Assembly: GCA_961205875.1 (NCBI GenBank)
Contig: OY540815.1
Location: 15,933,638-15,997,637, forward strand
DNA: 64,000 bases
Direction: 5' to 3'
DNA from: Sialis fuliginosa
Lineage: Eukaryota; Arthropoda; Insecta; Megaloptera; Sialidae
The notes under the pieces are model-generated. The model saw nothing but the letters and a program-made list of their open reading frames with translations, ran no database searches and was not told the origin of the DNA. A program made the translations under genes and the position numbers. Shown here piece by piece: positions 25,708-39,221 of this stretch. Within the stretch, counting starts at the first letter, position 1, and every line of letters begins with the position of its first letter.

Positions 25708-25897
25708 TTTTGATTTTTACTTGTATCTTGAAATCTAATCTAGATCTATAATTTGAGACTAAACCTGCGTGGTAGCTGCTCAGAGTGTCGAGATATACTG
25801 ATTATAAATTTACGTTAGCGCGCAAAACTGATATCTGCGCTTTACATAAAGTTTCTGAAATGCCCACACTGAAACTCTAGACGTTATTCACGTAAAA
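25708..25897 (+). repeat. Interspersed repeat family E, copy 2
   Basis: It matches 1856-2060 through TTGATTTTTACTTGTA, GGTAGCTGCTC, GAGTGTCGA, TTTACGTTAGCGC and TAGACGTTATTCACGT. Same orientation as copy 1. Confidence 0.65.
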
Positions 25898-26368
25898 AAT
25901 ATTTATATATGATGAAAAATAATTTTTAATGTCCGAATGTTCACATTCATCCAAATCCATAATCCAGATAACATTATTTAGTTCCAATCTAGCAGCAACA
26001 GCATCAGAATGAGTTATGACGAGTTCAAGGGGGGGGTCCACTTATCTCAGCCATATTTCCATCCATCAATCAATCACAGCGAACACGGTCACATACATAC
26101 AACGCTATTTACACTCGCTGTGAACAATTAGACACTGCCTCTATATGTATGGTTGATAAATGAGAGATGTTTCTATCAGAGTGTTTGCGTGTTTGGTCTT
26201 ATGGCCTTATATGGGTATTTAGTTAGTAATAGAGTCTGTATTGATCATCTAATCTAAAGCAGTGTTTAACAAATGTACAACATGTGCGTACTCCTTAGAC
26301 ATTGATTTAGAGTTTATAGAATTATAGGATTTAGAATGATATCTAGGCCCAAGATATATAAAGACAAT

Positions 26369-26980
26369 AGCGCATACCCGCCTAAATAGAAATCAGCGGT
26401 CTAAAAGTAGTGTTGATTGGTGTAACAACTTAATAGTATATTTATTACCAAATTAAATTTATAATGATCCAATGACATCCTGCAGAAAATTTTTGGTCTA
26501 GATCAAGGTAGTCTCAATAGCTCCTTGACCAATAAGCGTTTGCGCGGGAATTACGTCACCCAAGGGATATATTCAAATGTAGAATTAATACAGTAAAAAT
26601 AGATTTTTAGAACACAATAATTCCATTATCAACAAAAATTAGTACAGAGATATATAGTTCGGTACCTACACTTTAAGAAACCGATGAGTGCAGTTGCCGT
26701 TTTGAAGTTATTCGCGTAAAAACAGTGTTTTCCCCCCTTCACCCCTTGCAAAATTACCTTTGCTCCCCTTGGGGGACTAAGCTGATCTCTTAACTATCTC
26801 TATACCAATTTTCGTTGATGAAGGAATTATTGTGTTCGAAAATTCTATTTTTACTGTACTTAGTAATTATGTATATATTTATGTATAACATTTAAATATA
26901 TCCCCTGGGTGACGTAATTCCCTCAAGGAGCTATCACCACTACTTTTAGACCACTGATTTCTATTTAGCGGATATGCGCT
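26369..26980. mobile_element. TIR element with GC-rich core
   Basis: The ends are AGCGCATACCCGCC and GCGGATATGCGCT. The arms pair through AAATAGAAATCAG, GGTCTAAAAGTAGTG, ATAGCTCCTTGA and GAATTACGTCACCC. The left arm carries about 105 bp (26411-26517) not found in the right arm. The core near 26730-26790 is C-rich (CCCCCCTTCACCCC, CTCCCCTTGGGGG). There is no ORF and the superfamily is unknown. Confidence 0.65.
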
Positions 26981-27863
26981 TAATCATTAATAAATGTTAT
27001 GCAACTGTCTTTTAACTGTAATACCTTGCAGCAAGAATTTGGTTAGTTTTTTGTAGACAAAATTCTTTATAATACCGGGCATGACACATCCGTAAATTCG
27101 AATGAAATGTTTGAAAACATTCAATCACGTACCCCTTACAAAACTTTTGCGTAATACTCTTGGGAAAATACTAATCTAAAGGGTGTGTTGATGTTCATAT
27201 GTTTTAGTGAATGTGTTGTTATTTATAATGTTTTATTAAAGTGGAGCAACTATTTTCAGTTGTATAATTTATCTTATAATGTTTGGCAACTATTGATTTG
27301 ATAAATAACAGCCCTATACTCATAGTTTTAGATATTTACATTAAATATTTTAAATAAATGACATAGACCATATAAAAACAAAAGCCTCGGGTGTCACCCT
27401 CAATGGGGAGACAAAAAAACCTATTTAGTTTTTTTGTTGTTGTTATTTTAAGCTTCCAGAAAGTAAAATGTGTAAAAAAAATGTAAAAAAAGTTTATAAG
27501 GGGTGATAACCATCCAATTTATTTTAAAAAAGTAGATATTTTTTCTGTTAAAAAAAACACAAGGGTGATAAAACTTATTGATTTTTTGGCGGGTGGGAGA
27601 CACTCTCGATTTCCGCCCCGGGTAATTTTATCATTAAAATATATGTTCTGAAATGTAGGTATTATTTGACATGCGATAGTACATTAAAAATTAATTTTAA
27701 TTGATACTCTATAAATATATAATTTTGTATGTAATTCTTAAGATAAATAAAAATAGAGAAAGATTATTTTTTCGATAAGAAATATAATAAAAAATTAACA
27801 ACGAAATCGAAGATACGGATTGCTTTGTTGACGAGGAATGTCTATTTAATTTTCTTATTACAG

Positions 27864-28173
27864 GTACATTCCTTTCACTTCTGATATTCCTCTCCGTCGC
27901 CGGCAACGTTCTCGTGTGCATCGCGATCTACACAGACCGTGCTCTACGGCGTATCGGAAACCTGTTCCTTGCGTCGCTCGCCATCGCCGACTTATTCGTT
28001 GCGACGCTGGTGATGACCTTTGCCGGCGTTAACGATCTCCTAGGTCACTGGGTCTTCGGCGCCGGTTTCTGCGACACTTGGGTCGCTTTCGATGTCATGT
28101 GTTCTACTGCTAGTATACTCAACTTGTGTGCTATCTCTCTCGACCGCTATATACATATAAAAGATCCTCTCAG
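27864..28173 (+). CDS. Dop1R1: Dopamine receptor Dop1, coding exon 2 (TM1-TM3, DRY)
   Basis: This encodes residues 29-131 and two bases of codon 132. TM1 carries GNVLV (N43, position 1.50). TM2 carries [10 protein letters not shown] (D71, 2.50). ECL1 carries [13 protein letters not shown] (C98, 3.25, the disulphide cysteine). TM3 holds D105 (3.32), which binds the amine of dopamine, and continues through [17 protein letters not shown] with the DRY box at 122-124. IHIKDPLR starts intracellular loop 2. The TM3-ICL2 wording is that of insect Dop1 rather than Dop2 or the octopamine receptors. The acceptor is TTATTACAG, the donor GTAAGG, and both junctions keep the frame. The exon is GC-rich in an AT-rich background. 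All key ligand and G-protein residues expected here are present. Confidence 0.96.
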
Positions 28174-28854
28174 GTAAGGAACATTTTATTTAAGTCACAT
28201 ATATCTTAGTGGTGTTTTGGCACAATCTATTTCTGGAATATGTATTCATTTGTACTGTCTGTATTCCCATGATCCCTTTAGGTATGGGATGTTTAATTGT
28301 AGTGGCATCATGTTTATCTTAAATTTATCTGAGTGGTACATTCTGATATACATGTATCTACTTTTGTCATATTAGCGTTGATCGTCATGAGAAATTCGCT
28401 CAGGGAAATACATGTTAATTATAAACGCCGTTATGTTTGCCTTTATATACATTAGCAGACTTTTCTCACATAATAAAGTTTAAATGAATTTGTGATTAGA
28501 ATAATATAAAATATTATCATAGTTAAGATAACTTTTGTTTACATTAACCATGTATGAATATTATTGTATATATGTACTACAGATTCTAAATTAATACAAT
28601 AAATTAGACAGAGTTTTATTGAGTAAGAAAAACTGTTTTGGAACCAATCAAATGAAAAATGTTATAAAGATCGATTTATTATTTATAGTCACGTTTGTGT
28701 ATAAAAATAAAATATTTTTAGCATAAGATGTAGTATCTTTATTATATTATAGCAGGCAATTGTGGAATAATTATTGTTTTGATAGAAAAAAAACTCAATG
28801 TATATTTGCTTTATTCAACTACTTTTTTTTAATATCGATTCTTTATGCCCATCT

Positions 28855-29365
28855 AAGGTACTGGCACCAGTTATGGCCGCTCTAAGAGCAAGGTTTACTG
28901 TTTACGTGATTGGTGGGCTTCTTTTTTGTAATTCTCATGAACTCATATTACCAATAAAATAAGTAACTCATTGTTTAATCAATTTAATTACCAAAGTCCG
29001 CAAATATAGTTTGTTTTATAAATCATAATTATTTTGTTAATGTTTTTTATCCAGTAATGGATAAGGTCAAACCAGTAATGAGCACGCAGTGATGGAGACT
29101 TGCTAATGATTACAAAATGATAAGTACTACGAAACAAAAGATATAAAAGGAAGAATCGTCAAATTTGAAATAATGTAAAGCAGTTACTATGATAATATAA
29201 TAATTAATAAATAAATCATACTAATAATTAGTTTAAATATCCACTATTTTGACACCTATTGTCATCAAATCATGCTGTAAGACAGTTAAATATATACCTA
29301 TAGATTAATATTCAGAAATGGTAGTAATTAAATATCAACAAATATTTCTAATAAGAATCGTAAAA
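28855..29365 (+). mobile_element. Family C TIR element, copy 1 (right end degraded)
   Basis: It begins AAGGTACTGGCACCAGT, continues through ATGGCCGCTCTAAGAGCAAG, AATCAATTTAATTACCAAA, AATGAGCACGCAGTGATGG, ATGATAAGTACTACGA and ATCAACAAATATTTCTAA. The terminal AAGGTA follows a TA. The right terminus is not recognisable. Confidence 0.65.
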
Positions 29366-29399
29366 TATCTTAATTAATTATTATGATTGTTGCTAACCT

Positions 29400-29700
29400 A
29401 TTTATTTATTTATTTTTGATTTTCATACAAATTTTTTTTCCTGAAAGTTTGAAAATATAATTTTACACGATTTCTTCAATAACTACTGAACGGATTTTAT
29501 TCCGGTTTTCACTAATGAATAGGTAAAGTTTAGGTGTGTATAATTTTTGTAAATGTATAAATTTCATGAAGCTGGAAATAAACAATTTGCTGTGAATCGT
29601 GTGTTGTGGGCATGTTGGGTAGGCATGTCGGGTGGGCATGATTACTTTTTGTTTAATTGAATAAATATCCCCAGGTAATACCGGGTCCAATGCGATAGTT
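29400..29700 (-). repeat. Interspersed repeat family K, copy 1 (reverse)
   Basis: Read on the minus strand: GGACCCGGTATTACCTGGGG, then repeated TGCCCACCC motifs, ending AAAATCCGTTCAGTAGTTAT. The matching forward copy is at 33318-33560. The wording CCGTTCAGTAGTT is common in insect dispersed repeats. Confidence 0.6.
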
Positions 29701-32204
29701 ATTAATAAATATTTATAAATTTACATTTAATATACGGAATCTTTATCAGAATAATGAAAGAACATAATAGCCCTGAGGAATAAAAAAAACCTGTTATAAA
29801 TGTTCAGCACCTAAGCGTTAATATTTTATTCAATTTTAAATAATGGAGAAGAAAAACGTAATTCAAATTAATTATATTTTTACTTAATATAAATATCTTG
29901 TAAAATTTAAAGAAAAACAAGTAAAACGCCGACACAGTTAATTTTATGTCGAAAAAATTACAACCGCATTTAAATTATTTTTCATATTTACATATAAAAC
30001 ATTGCAGGATTCACCCCTTCTTTGTTCAATTCAATAAAAACGAACAACTGAAAAATATAGCGTTCTTTGATTCACGATTTTCATCTAGCGTGTAGCTAGC
30101 GTTTTGTTTAATATACTATAATAGTTTTTTGTTCCAAAGCTTACTGGATAACAATATATTTTTCATACCATTAAAAACTGCCAATCCACTTTTTATTTCA
30201 CTGTACAGTGACATTTGTAAAAAAAAGCAGAAGAACAAAACGAAATCGTCACAACATATGTCATTTTTCTTCAGAAACATTATGATGATATCTCTCGGTC
30301 GAATCAAATCATCAGATTCACATGCTATACATCCATTTCACTTGCGTATTCGTATAAATAAATCGGCATTTAGGTTATTGTTGCCACTCCATGCGGAGTC
30401 TCGGGGGAAAACGTGTGACAAGATCTCACCAGAGTATCGTATATAGAAAAAAAGATACCTCTGTTCGTATCTACTTTGTATTGATTAACACATATAGTCC
30501 TACTATTATTTTTGTTAGATTTTTTGTTGTTGGTTTATGACTTTAATATTTTTATATGTATGTAGCAAGCAAACATTACAATTTTTATTATATCTTTTTT
30601 GCAGTTATATTATTGTGTATTAGTTTATTTGTTTAATTTAATACTTTTTTTTATTGATAATTAAACTTCAACAGTGTTGACCAAAGTGTCAATCCATATC
30701 AAGTGGACCAGAATTAAATTAAATGGTTGCTTGACCAATCTAAAAAAATCGATTTTTTGTGTGTAATTACCCTAATAAAGTAGTTCGAAATGACCATTAT
30801 TTTAATTTTGTTTTCGCATGACGACCATATTTGTTCTATAGGTCGCAGCATTTTTTGTACTTTAAAAGGTTTGTGGAAACTAGAATTTTTCAGCTTTTAG
30901 CAAACCTTTTTATATGGAATTTAAAAAAAATTGTTCAGAAAAAATTATAGACAGCAAGATTTTTTTAACAGTGGGTGATTTTTGTATGATAGCTATATAT
31001 AATAACATTTATTTTAAATGTCAGATTTGTTTAATAAAGTCATTTCAAACTTTTGGTACGAATCAAAACTGATATTGATGTTTGCAAAATGTCATTAGTT
31101 CTTATATTTATTAGAAAGTTGAATGGCAAGAACACAGTCCTTTTTGACATCTTGACATTATTGACGTTTTTCCTGTACATCTATATATTTATTTTATTTT
31201 AGTGTCATAAGTAATACATACAAAAATGAATAAAAGCTTTTACGGTAATTTTTAGATAAATGTTGATTTATGAGTTAAATTCTCCTTCGTGTGATTTTTA
31301 TTACATATTGACTGTAAAAATATGAAAAAATCTATATATTTAATACTATAGTTAACTTCTTTTTGTTTGAAGGAGTATACTCCCGAGGTGGTCCCATATT
31401 TTTATCAAAATCTGACCATGGACTTCAAAATGCGAAAATAAAAAACTTAAACAAAAACTGTTAAATTTAATTATTATATGTACTTTACAGTGTTTTTTTT
31501 AAGTTGATTTTATTTTTGTCTTAAAAAATGTTTTCACTAATAAATTAACAAGTGAACATTATTGTATATAAATGCAACTTTCAGTCATCAGTTTCAAATT
31601 TACTTTATTACTTAAAATAGGCGAAAAAGTTAATAAAATGATTTTCTTTTAAGTTTTGTCTGTATACACAAACAAATTTAAGAGATAACGATCACAAAAA
31701 TCAAGACCTACATTTTTTCTGGGACATACAAGCATCACGTGATACTGATTATTCCTTTGATACCGGATTATTTAATATAAAGGTGTTTCAAAAGGAAACA
31801 TGAAAGATCTTGAATAAATCTAATGCGGGTTGAATTCAAATAAAACACAATGAAGATGATTCAAAAAAGAAATATCTGTCATAATCTCACACCCAAATGT
31901 TGTTTATCTCAGCTTTTTACTTACAAAAAATAGTAGATACTTATAACGAATATTATCTTCTATATATTATATACAAAATATACATACAATATTATTTCAG
32001 TTACATGCAAGTATTCATTCTCCTGTTAATATTACGACAAACTCGTTAGCACATTTTTTCTTGTAAATTAAAAGCTTGATCAAACATTACCATTTTACGT
32101 GAGTTAAGTCATAAACATCAAAATACATTTTTACAAAATACTAACGAAATAGTCTTAGCCGCTTTAAATGTAAGGTATACTGAGTTTTTTTGTAATTTGA
32201 ATTT

Positions 32205-32612
32205 CGTTATTTAATCAATTTAATTACCAAATTGTGGAATGTAGTTTTTTTTAATCATAGCCTTTTATTTTGTTTATTTTTTTTCTCCAGTAATGGGCAC
32301 CCAGTGATGGACACTTGTTAATACTTAGAAAATGATAAGTACTACGACACAAAAGTTATAAAATAAAGAATCGTAAAATTGTAAACAACGTAAAGCAGAT
32401 GCTATATGATAATATAAAAATTAATAAATAGATTACACTAATAATTAGTTTAAATGTCAATCAATTTTGCTGTTTTACAGTTACTTAAGTGTTTATAGAT
32501 TACGATTCAGTAATGGCAGTAATCAAATATCAACAAATATTTCAAATTTAGTACAATTAATTAAACAAGTGTTCAACACTGGAGTGTGATCCAAGACTGG
32601 TGCCTGTACCTT
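32205..32612 (+). mobile_element. Family C TIR element, copy 2 (left end degraded)
   Basis: It contains CCAGTAATGGGCACCCAGTGATGG, in shorter blocks matching other copies, and ATGATAAGTACTACGACA. It ends ACTGGTGCCTGTACCTT, the complement of the family C left terminus, followed by a TA. Confidence 0.65.
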
Positions 32613-32789
32613 ATGTATGTTTTAAGTCCCATTCTACTTAATCTAGCTCTTCTGTTAGTTCAATTACTTTTTTATACACACGTGTGCATTTGAAAGATCT
32701 ATAATTGAGATATATGTATTTGGAAAGAATAAGTCCAAAAAATAAATACTCCTTTTATAGAAGCTCTCAATATCACAGTTCTGCGAATA

Positions 32790-32845
32790 TATGTGTCGGT
32801 GTGGGTAGGTGGATGTGTGTAAGAAAAATGTGTGTGTGTGTACAT
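32790..32845. repeat. TG-rich simple sequence
   Basis: A run of GTGTCGGTGTGGGTAGG-type sequence followed by pure GTGTGTGTGT. Small ORFs here are low-complexity artefacts. Confidence 0.7.
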
Positions 32846-33317
32846 TTCTTAAAGATATCAATAAAACGTCTATATACCAGAAATTATTTCTTTCAGAATG
32901 GTATTATACTTTAGAGCAAACCTACAGCCATTATGTGAAATGGCACCTGCCAAACGTAGTTGTTTTTTCCACGGTGCAGGAGCGATCACTTGGGTGTGCG
33001 GTTTTCCCAAAGAAAATTAGATTTTCCGTTGCGAAGATCGGTTGAGATTTCTGGATATATACTGAATAATACATGTTCAATTTGTTGTCCGCCCCTTGCC
33101 GTAATGTTTTACAATGGTGGAAACTTATTTTTTATAGTTTTTATTGCTATTATATACCAGAAGTTCTCAATATTCAATAATAAATATTTATGATTTGAGG
33201 GTTTCCGTTGTTTTAAAGATATAAGATTTCTTGCGCGTTTTATTTCGACAATTAAAATAAAGACTAATAACGTCGAAGTAAGTCCATTATTACTTTTTTT
33301 TAAATATATGTAATACT

Positions 33318-33560
33318 AGTACATTGGACCCGGTGTTACCCGGGTAATATCAACAAAATCATAATGACCTAAAATATTAAATATGCCCACTAAAATGCCC
33401 ACCCAACATGCACACCCACAACTTCTTGAAATTTACACAAAATATCGAAAAATTTTACACCTAAACCTAACCTCTCCATTAGTGAAAACCGAAATAAAAT
33501 CCGTTCAGTAGTTACTGAGAAAATCACCAGGTCACGTCTTAGAATTTATATGAAAATCAA
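33318..33560 (+). repeat. Interspersed repeat family K, copy 2
   Basis: ACATTGGACCCGGTGTTACC starts the copy; then ATGCCCACC repeated three times with spacing, and AAAATCCGTTCAGTAGTTAC near the end. It is the inverse of 29400-29700, about 3.6 kb away. Confidence 0.65.
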
Positions 33561-34492
33561 AAGAAAAGAAAAATTAAAAAGGATTGATTTTACGTTATCT
33601 TTTGTATATAATAATTAGTATATTTTAAAATGTTGTATAAATCATATATGATTAGGTAAGTGAAATTTAAACATCATTAAATTAAAAACTTTTAATGAGG
33701 TCTTAAATTGATCGCAGTAATGTTTTTCAAATTTAATAAATTCCAAATGAATAACACAAAACTTCGTACGTAAAAATATTGAAAATACTACAAAACTTAA
33801 CCCATTCAAGATTTCAGCCCTTTAAATTATGTTTTATATTTTTATATAATCCTAATTTATCAAAGTTGAGGTCTTGATATATAATATAGTTAAGAATAAA
33901 TTTTAAGTTGATTTTCGATACTGGAATATAAAAATTTAGTACCTATGTTTACAAAGATTTAGTTCTACGATATTTTTATTTTTTTGTATTTACTATATTT
34001 GATTTCGAATTTTATCAAAAAGTTTATAAATTGATACAGTTTTTTGAACGTAGGACCAATCGGAGAAAATATCTACCCAACATTGTATTAGACTAATTAG
34101 ACAACACCGATCTGTAGTTAACACAATAGTTAATTCTTAATCTGTCTACGGATCTTAAAGGTATTACATTTTGAAGTACAATATTTTCTGAACATAAAAC
34201 ATGATATAAAGATTATCGATGTGTAAAACACATAAGAAATCTTTGGAAATGTTTGTAAGTTTCTAAGAAATAACGAAATCTTTTAACTGTAGTGAAATCT
34301 TCAAAGAAAACTTCTGCATTAATTTACATTACAAACGTGCATAGTTAAAATATAACATGTAGGCTATGTAAATTATAGAATATTTTGTTAAACTAAACAC
34401 GTTTTATACTGCTAAAGAAATTTAATTTGTGGTTGTTATCTTTAGTTCTCTTTATATATAAAAGTAATTATTTCAAATAAGTTTAGATTATA

Positions 34493-34750
34493 CAGGATGA
34501 TATGAGTCATATCAGGTGGAACAAACTTGAACAGTTGATCGAGAAAAATATTTCAAGCAAAAAAGTTCATATGAACATGTAGTTATCGTGAAAGAAAGAA
34601 AATTCTACACAGACACGCGAACAGACACTATGCGGTAATTAACTTTTCTTTACGTTTTGAAGGTAGTACAATCAGAATTTGCTTTTATCTCAGACACGAT
34701 TTTCGACAGTATTACAATACTTCCATTTCATTCAGAACATGGAAGTAATA
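34493..34750 (+). repeat. Family F end joined to family G repeat
   Basis: TACAGGATGATATGAGTC starts a family F-like end and is followed by AAGCAAAAAAGTTCATATGA. From about 34584, GTTATCGTGAA.GAAAGAAAA, TTCTACA.CAGACAC and CATGGAAGTAAT match 45455-45625. Class is unknown. Confidence 0.5.
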
Positions 34751-36935
34751 TAATTATTCAAATCTATAAAACATTTTTTTTTATAAATATAGGTAAGTAA
34801 TTATTTGTAATTCATGTAGGTTTATTTTTCTTCTATTCAAGTGTTCCTCAAATACCAATCTGTAACAGATTTTACTAATATTTTAGAAGTTTCCAAATTC
34901 AGCAGATAGTTTGTGAGACTCTGTTCGCAGTTTTTAGGGGTTCTATTGAATTATGTAAATAGTTTTTACCATATTGTGTTATACAGAGTGAATAAAAAGA
35001 AAGGAACAATGGATTCTACAGCATGAAATATTGATTTAATATAAAAATGTTTTCTAAAAAATTTTTTAATGTAACGACCTGTTTTTCAAATGGCCCCTGG
35101 CTATCTTTTATTGTACCCAAGTTGATGCAAATAATTAGCGAAAAACTATTTCGTAAAATTAATAATTTAATAAAAACGATATTTCTGACTTATGTACTGC
35201 TTTAGAATTTAGAGCTTTAGTTAATTGTTCTTATTTTTATTTAATTTTTACAGTAATAATACAATAATAAATTTTATGGATCTTCAATAAAAAAAATGAT
35301 ATAATGAACATGTTCATAATTTTATATCTTAAAAATGATATACTAAAAATAATTTCATAGCATATAAAATATGCTTTTTCGATTAAAAGAAAAAAAGTAG
35401 CATTTATTATTTAAAAAAAAGTTTAAGTATCTTTTCATGTAGAAAGAGTAGACGTAATAAAATGTTTTTTATTTACAGAAAAGGAAAGTTTTAATAAGTA
35501 AAAAAGAAATCAAAAGACTAAATATAAAATGCGTGCTACAAAATAACTTTTTCGTAAGTTTGTAATCAAACAAGATTATAAATAGACATTTTATAGCTAT
35601 GTATGTACTAAACGTTATGGTACATACGTATTTATTTTATATAATACAATATAATTTATATTATCTAATATATATGTAGGAAAACGGGGGACAGAGTAAA
35701 ACAAAAAAAAACAAAAAATTCTAATCTACCCAAATTCAATTTGTTCAGAATTACTGGTGCTGTACCCTTCCCCACGAGTGAAGAATATATAGCAAATGTT
35801 GGCTTTTATCATACCATAAATAATAAAATCCATAGTGAATACATATTTAAAATTATAAATAATAAATGGACAAAAACCAAAGTCTAACTCGAAAAATACT
35901 TTCTTGCTAACAACTTAAAATTAAAATAAGTAAAAAGAAGAAAAGTTTACCAATTTTAAAATATAGGAAAAATTTAATTCATAGCTTTGGTTAGTGAAAA
36001 ACAACACGATTTATGTATTAGTATGTAACATCCTTTTAACAAACCCTGCACATACGACTCTGGTCCAAGGTTATGTTCAAAGTTACACACTTTTATTAGT
36101 ATTTATATTATTATTTGTTTTGCAATAAAATGCCAACTTCGTTTTTATTAAATGGTTTCAAGTATTTTGTTCGAAACTATACTTGCGCTAATATAATAAA
36201 AAAAGAAAATAAAACGTTATATGTTCTGTTTACTATAACAACTTAACGTTTTAACGTAAATAAATATTTAATGGCACATTTATTTTGTCATCGAATATTA
36301 AAGATGATTCTAATGTAAGTCGTCAATAAGTAGGTATAAGTACAATAAGTACTATACTATAGTTTATTTTCTCTCAATTTAATCATCCAAAACATAGTCT
36401 GAAGATTTTAAGTATTATAAAAAAGTTTATATATGCATTTAAATTTCTTATATTGCCACCATTTATTTGATACCCCACTCACCGGGATTGAATACAACAT
36501 TTGTCCCCCTCAAAAAGAACGAAAAACAAGTAACTAAATATTTCACAATACATTTTTTCAGAAATATTGTTTTCCGTTTAGGTAGACTGAAAATTTTCTA
36601 ACTTCTAGTTATCTGATTTGGCTGAGTTTAAATAGAGTTGTATTCTGATAAAAGATAAAGTTAATTCAAAAGATTTTTTGTTAATTTATTACGTTCTGCG
36701 ACCTGTAGCGTGTTGCCGTCACATAAAAATTTCAATTTCACGACAAATTGAACTTTGTTTATATTTTTATAAGAGAAAATTAAAAGCAATCGACATTAAA
36801 TTAAATTAATATGGAGACTATAATGTTCTCTTTCAGAAAATGTAACCTTTAAATTGGTTACTAAAGAAATTTAAGATATAATGCTAATTTAATCAATGTA
36901 CATACGTAAAAAAATTAGGACAAAAATAAAACACA

Positions 36936-36962
36936 CTCCAAGCCATGCTTGGGGTGTGCAAT
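36936..36962. other. Short hairpin
   Basis: ACACTCCAAGC and GCTTGGGGTGT are complementary with one mismatch around a CAT loop. It stands out in AT-rich sequence. No function is implied. Confidence 0.4.
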
Positions 36963-37440
36963 AAGTTGACTTACGCCATGTAGTATGTATAAAAACAAAC
37001 ATTAATAATCAATTATTTAGCAAAGAAAAAGCATTAATTAATTAAGTATACTGCAATGCATGATATACTCAGAATACCAGAATCTTCGCGGATAAAATAC
37101 ATAAACATTAATAAAATCATATAGGCACGTACAAATATCCGACATACATATTCCCTAACATAGCTCGTATGAATTAATAAAACTGTTGAATTTTAAATGA
37201 GTTTTAAAGTTTGAACGCGAGCGCGAGAATCACTTTAAGCCCGAGAATCCACACGCTCCAGGTATCATATATTCTAATTATGCCACACGACACAATAAGA
37301 TCTTTCTGCTACATACGATGCATCAGCAAATAATGTCACTGTCGTTTATATTCTATTCTATCTTCATATTTACTTACTTACAGGGTGGTGAGAAAAAGGT
37401 TGTATGTACTTATTATGTACTAACACTACTAACTCGCGTT

Positions 37441-38165
37441 GTTGTTTCCTCGCAATATCGAAGATACGAGAAGCTTTGTGATCGTTTTAGATAGAGACAA
37501 AAAAAAAGTTCTCCGATTTCAAAATTTTAAATTGATCTTTCCGTTTCACGTCAAAACAAACACTTTTCGTTCCGTGTTTGTCTGTCTGTCTGTCCGTCCA
37601 TCCGTGTGTCCGTCCGTCTGTCCCCTAAATCCTTGTCACACGCATAACTCATGAACCACTGAACTGATATTGTTGAAACTTGGTCGGATAGTTGGTTCTG
37701 GCTTGAGGACGGTCTCATTTCAAAACCATCAAAATCGTGGGTAAGGGGGAGGGGTGACATCCCAAAATATTTATTTTTTCAAGATATCTCAAGAACGACA
37801 CGTGAAAATTTTATAGAATATTTTTTGTAGAGCATTAATTTATTTAAAAAAATCGCGTTTTGTTTTTTTAAATTGATATTTACTTTGTTATATTAACTGT
37901 CATTTTGACGTTTTAAATGTCATTTTGACGTTTGCATAAATTTAGATTTAGATTGAAATTGTCAAAAAATTAAAAATATACGAAAAAATAATCAGGTGCG
38001 CCTTAAGAAAAATTTCGAACTAATATTTTTTAGTAAAATTGTATAAAAATTAAATGGTTAACCAATTCTAAGCAATTTATCTGAGCATCGGATTTTATTT
38101 AAATTGTTCAATGATTAATTATCTTTGGTGAATTTAGCACGAGGAAGCACTGTGCATTTACTTGG
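37441..38165 (+). repeat. Interspersed repeat family A, copy 1
   Basis: Starts with CCTCGCAATATCGAAGATAC, then TTTCACGTCAAAACAAACAC, a TGTC/CGTC microsatellite (37575-37622), CCCCTAAATCCTTGTCACA, AACTCATGAACCACTGAA, and ends near TGTGCATTTACTTGGCAGAT. It forms a widely spaced inverted pair with 40637-41202, and a direct repeat with 41580-42110. It contains an internal doublet of TGTCATTTTGACGTTT (37900-37935). Its ORFs on both strands are repeat artefacts. Confidence 0.75.
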
Positions 38166-39221
38166 CAGATGTTTTTTTTATTTTTATGAACATTTTTATG
38201 TATCTCTATATATAAAAATGAATGTTCCTTTGTATGAGACTTATAGACTCGGGAATTACTGAATCGATGTCAATTCGGATTTCAACAATAATTAGATCAT
38301 TTTTCTGTGCAGTTGGCTATTAATATTTTATGAAAATCTAAGAATTAACATCAAAAGAGTAAAAAAAAATCTTTATCAAGTCGTGTTTTGTTACCATGAT
38401 GTATTTGGTATATAAAAACATAGTACCTAGCCATGGAATACAGAATTCTATAATTTACGATTTCAGTATTTTATTAATTTAGGTCGCTATTTACGTCTCT
38501 TTCAAATATTTTGTCGTATAGCGACACCACTGGTGATTTGTACTTTTAATCTGGAAAAAAATGTACCCTTATTAAGATTGTACTTTAAAAAATCGCGTAT
38601 TTTTATTTTAATATAGATGTCATCAAAAAATATGTTAAATATCAGAATACTCAATCTCTATTGGTTGATTTCAGTTTGTTTAGTAGCAACTGACGTCACA
38701 CACACCACGTGACATTAAATGCGCGTTTTGGCGGGATTTTTTTTAATTTGAATAGAAAATGATTAATTTCAGCGTTTTTTCGGCATTACCTAATTACCGA
38801 ATTGGAGAAATGTGTTTTGACAGAGTTAATATTTGGGGCTTTAATGATATTGGAATAGATCGGAATAGATTTTTAATACCTATTTCATTTATCATAGATT
38901 TCGAGTGGAATACTGGAATGTCTGTAGATATAAACGCAGTGTATTTTTCTATATGTCTAAGAATGTTCTAAAGTTCCGAATAGCTTTTTTTTAGCTTTGA
39001 TACGGAGCTTCAAACGTTTATTGGAATTTTCAAATCTATACCGTAACTTCTTCAAAAGATAGTGTTGTTCTATTTCTTCTATAAATGTTTGTGGAACAAC
39101 ATAGACTTTAATCAATAGAGGATGGAAATAGGGGTTAGGAGAGCCATTATAAGGTTTAAGTAATAAATGAATCAAAAAGCAGATATGATACCAATTGGCC
39201 TATTATTGAGTAGTTTTTACT

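Larger units (their letters stand above)
6211..27863 (+). other. Dop1 intron 1 (21.7 kb)
   Basis: The donor is GTGAGT and the acceptor is TTATTACAG. The intron splits codon 29 after its first base, within TM1. Contents: a Harbinger-like MITE copy (6345-6613), a family F end (7046-7145), a hairpin element with tRNA-like head (7847-8207), family B (8710-8995), a LINE/Penelope-like fragment with a hammerhead-like motif (14100-14370), a TTA MITE (14464-14922), a 2.6 kb palindrome (15390-17956), a small palindrome (18634-19002), a tandem duplication (21708-21987), a hAT MITE (22260-23360), a second tandem duplication (25439-25707), family E (25708-25897) and a TIR element (26369-26980). The stretches 9000-14100, 19003-21700 and 23370-25430 are AT-rich with nothing I can name. 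Confidence 0.85.

Noticed and set aside
30129-30446. 105-codon plus-strand ORF in intron 2
   Set aside because: No domain, AT-rich codons, and an opposing ORF overlaps it; more likely chance than a nested gene.
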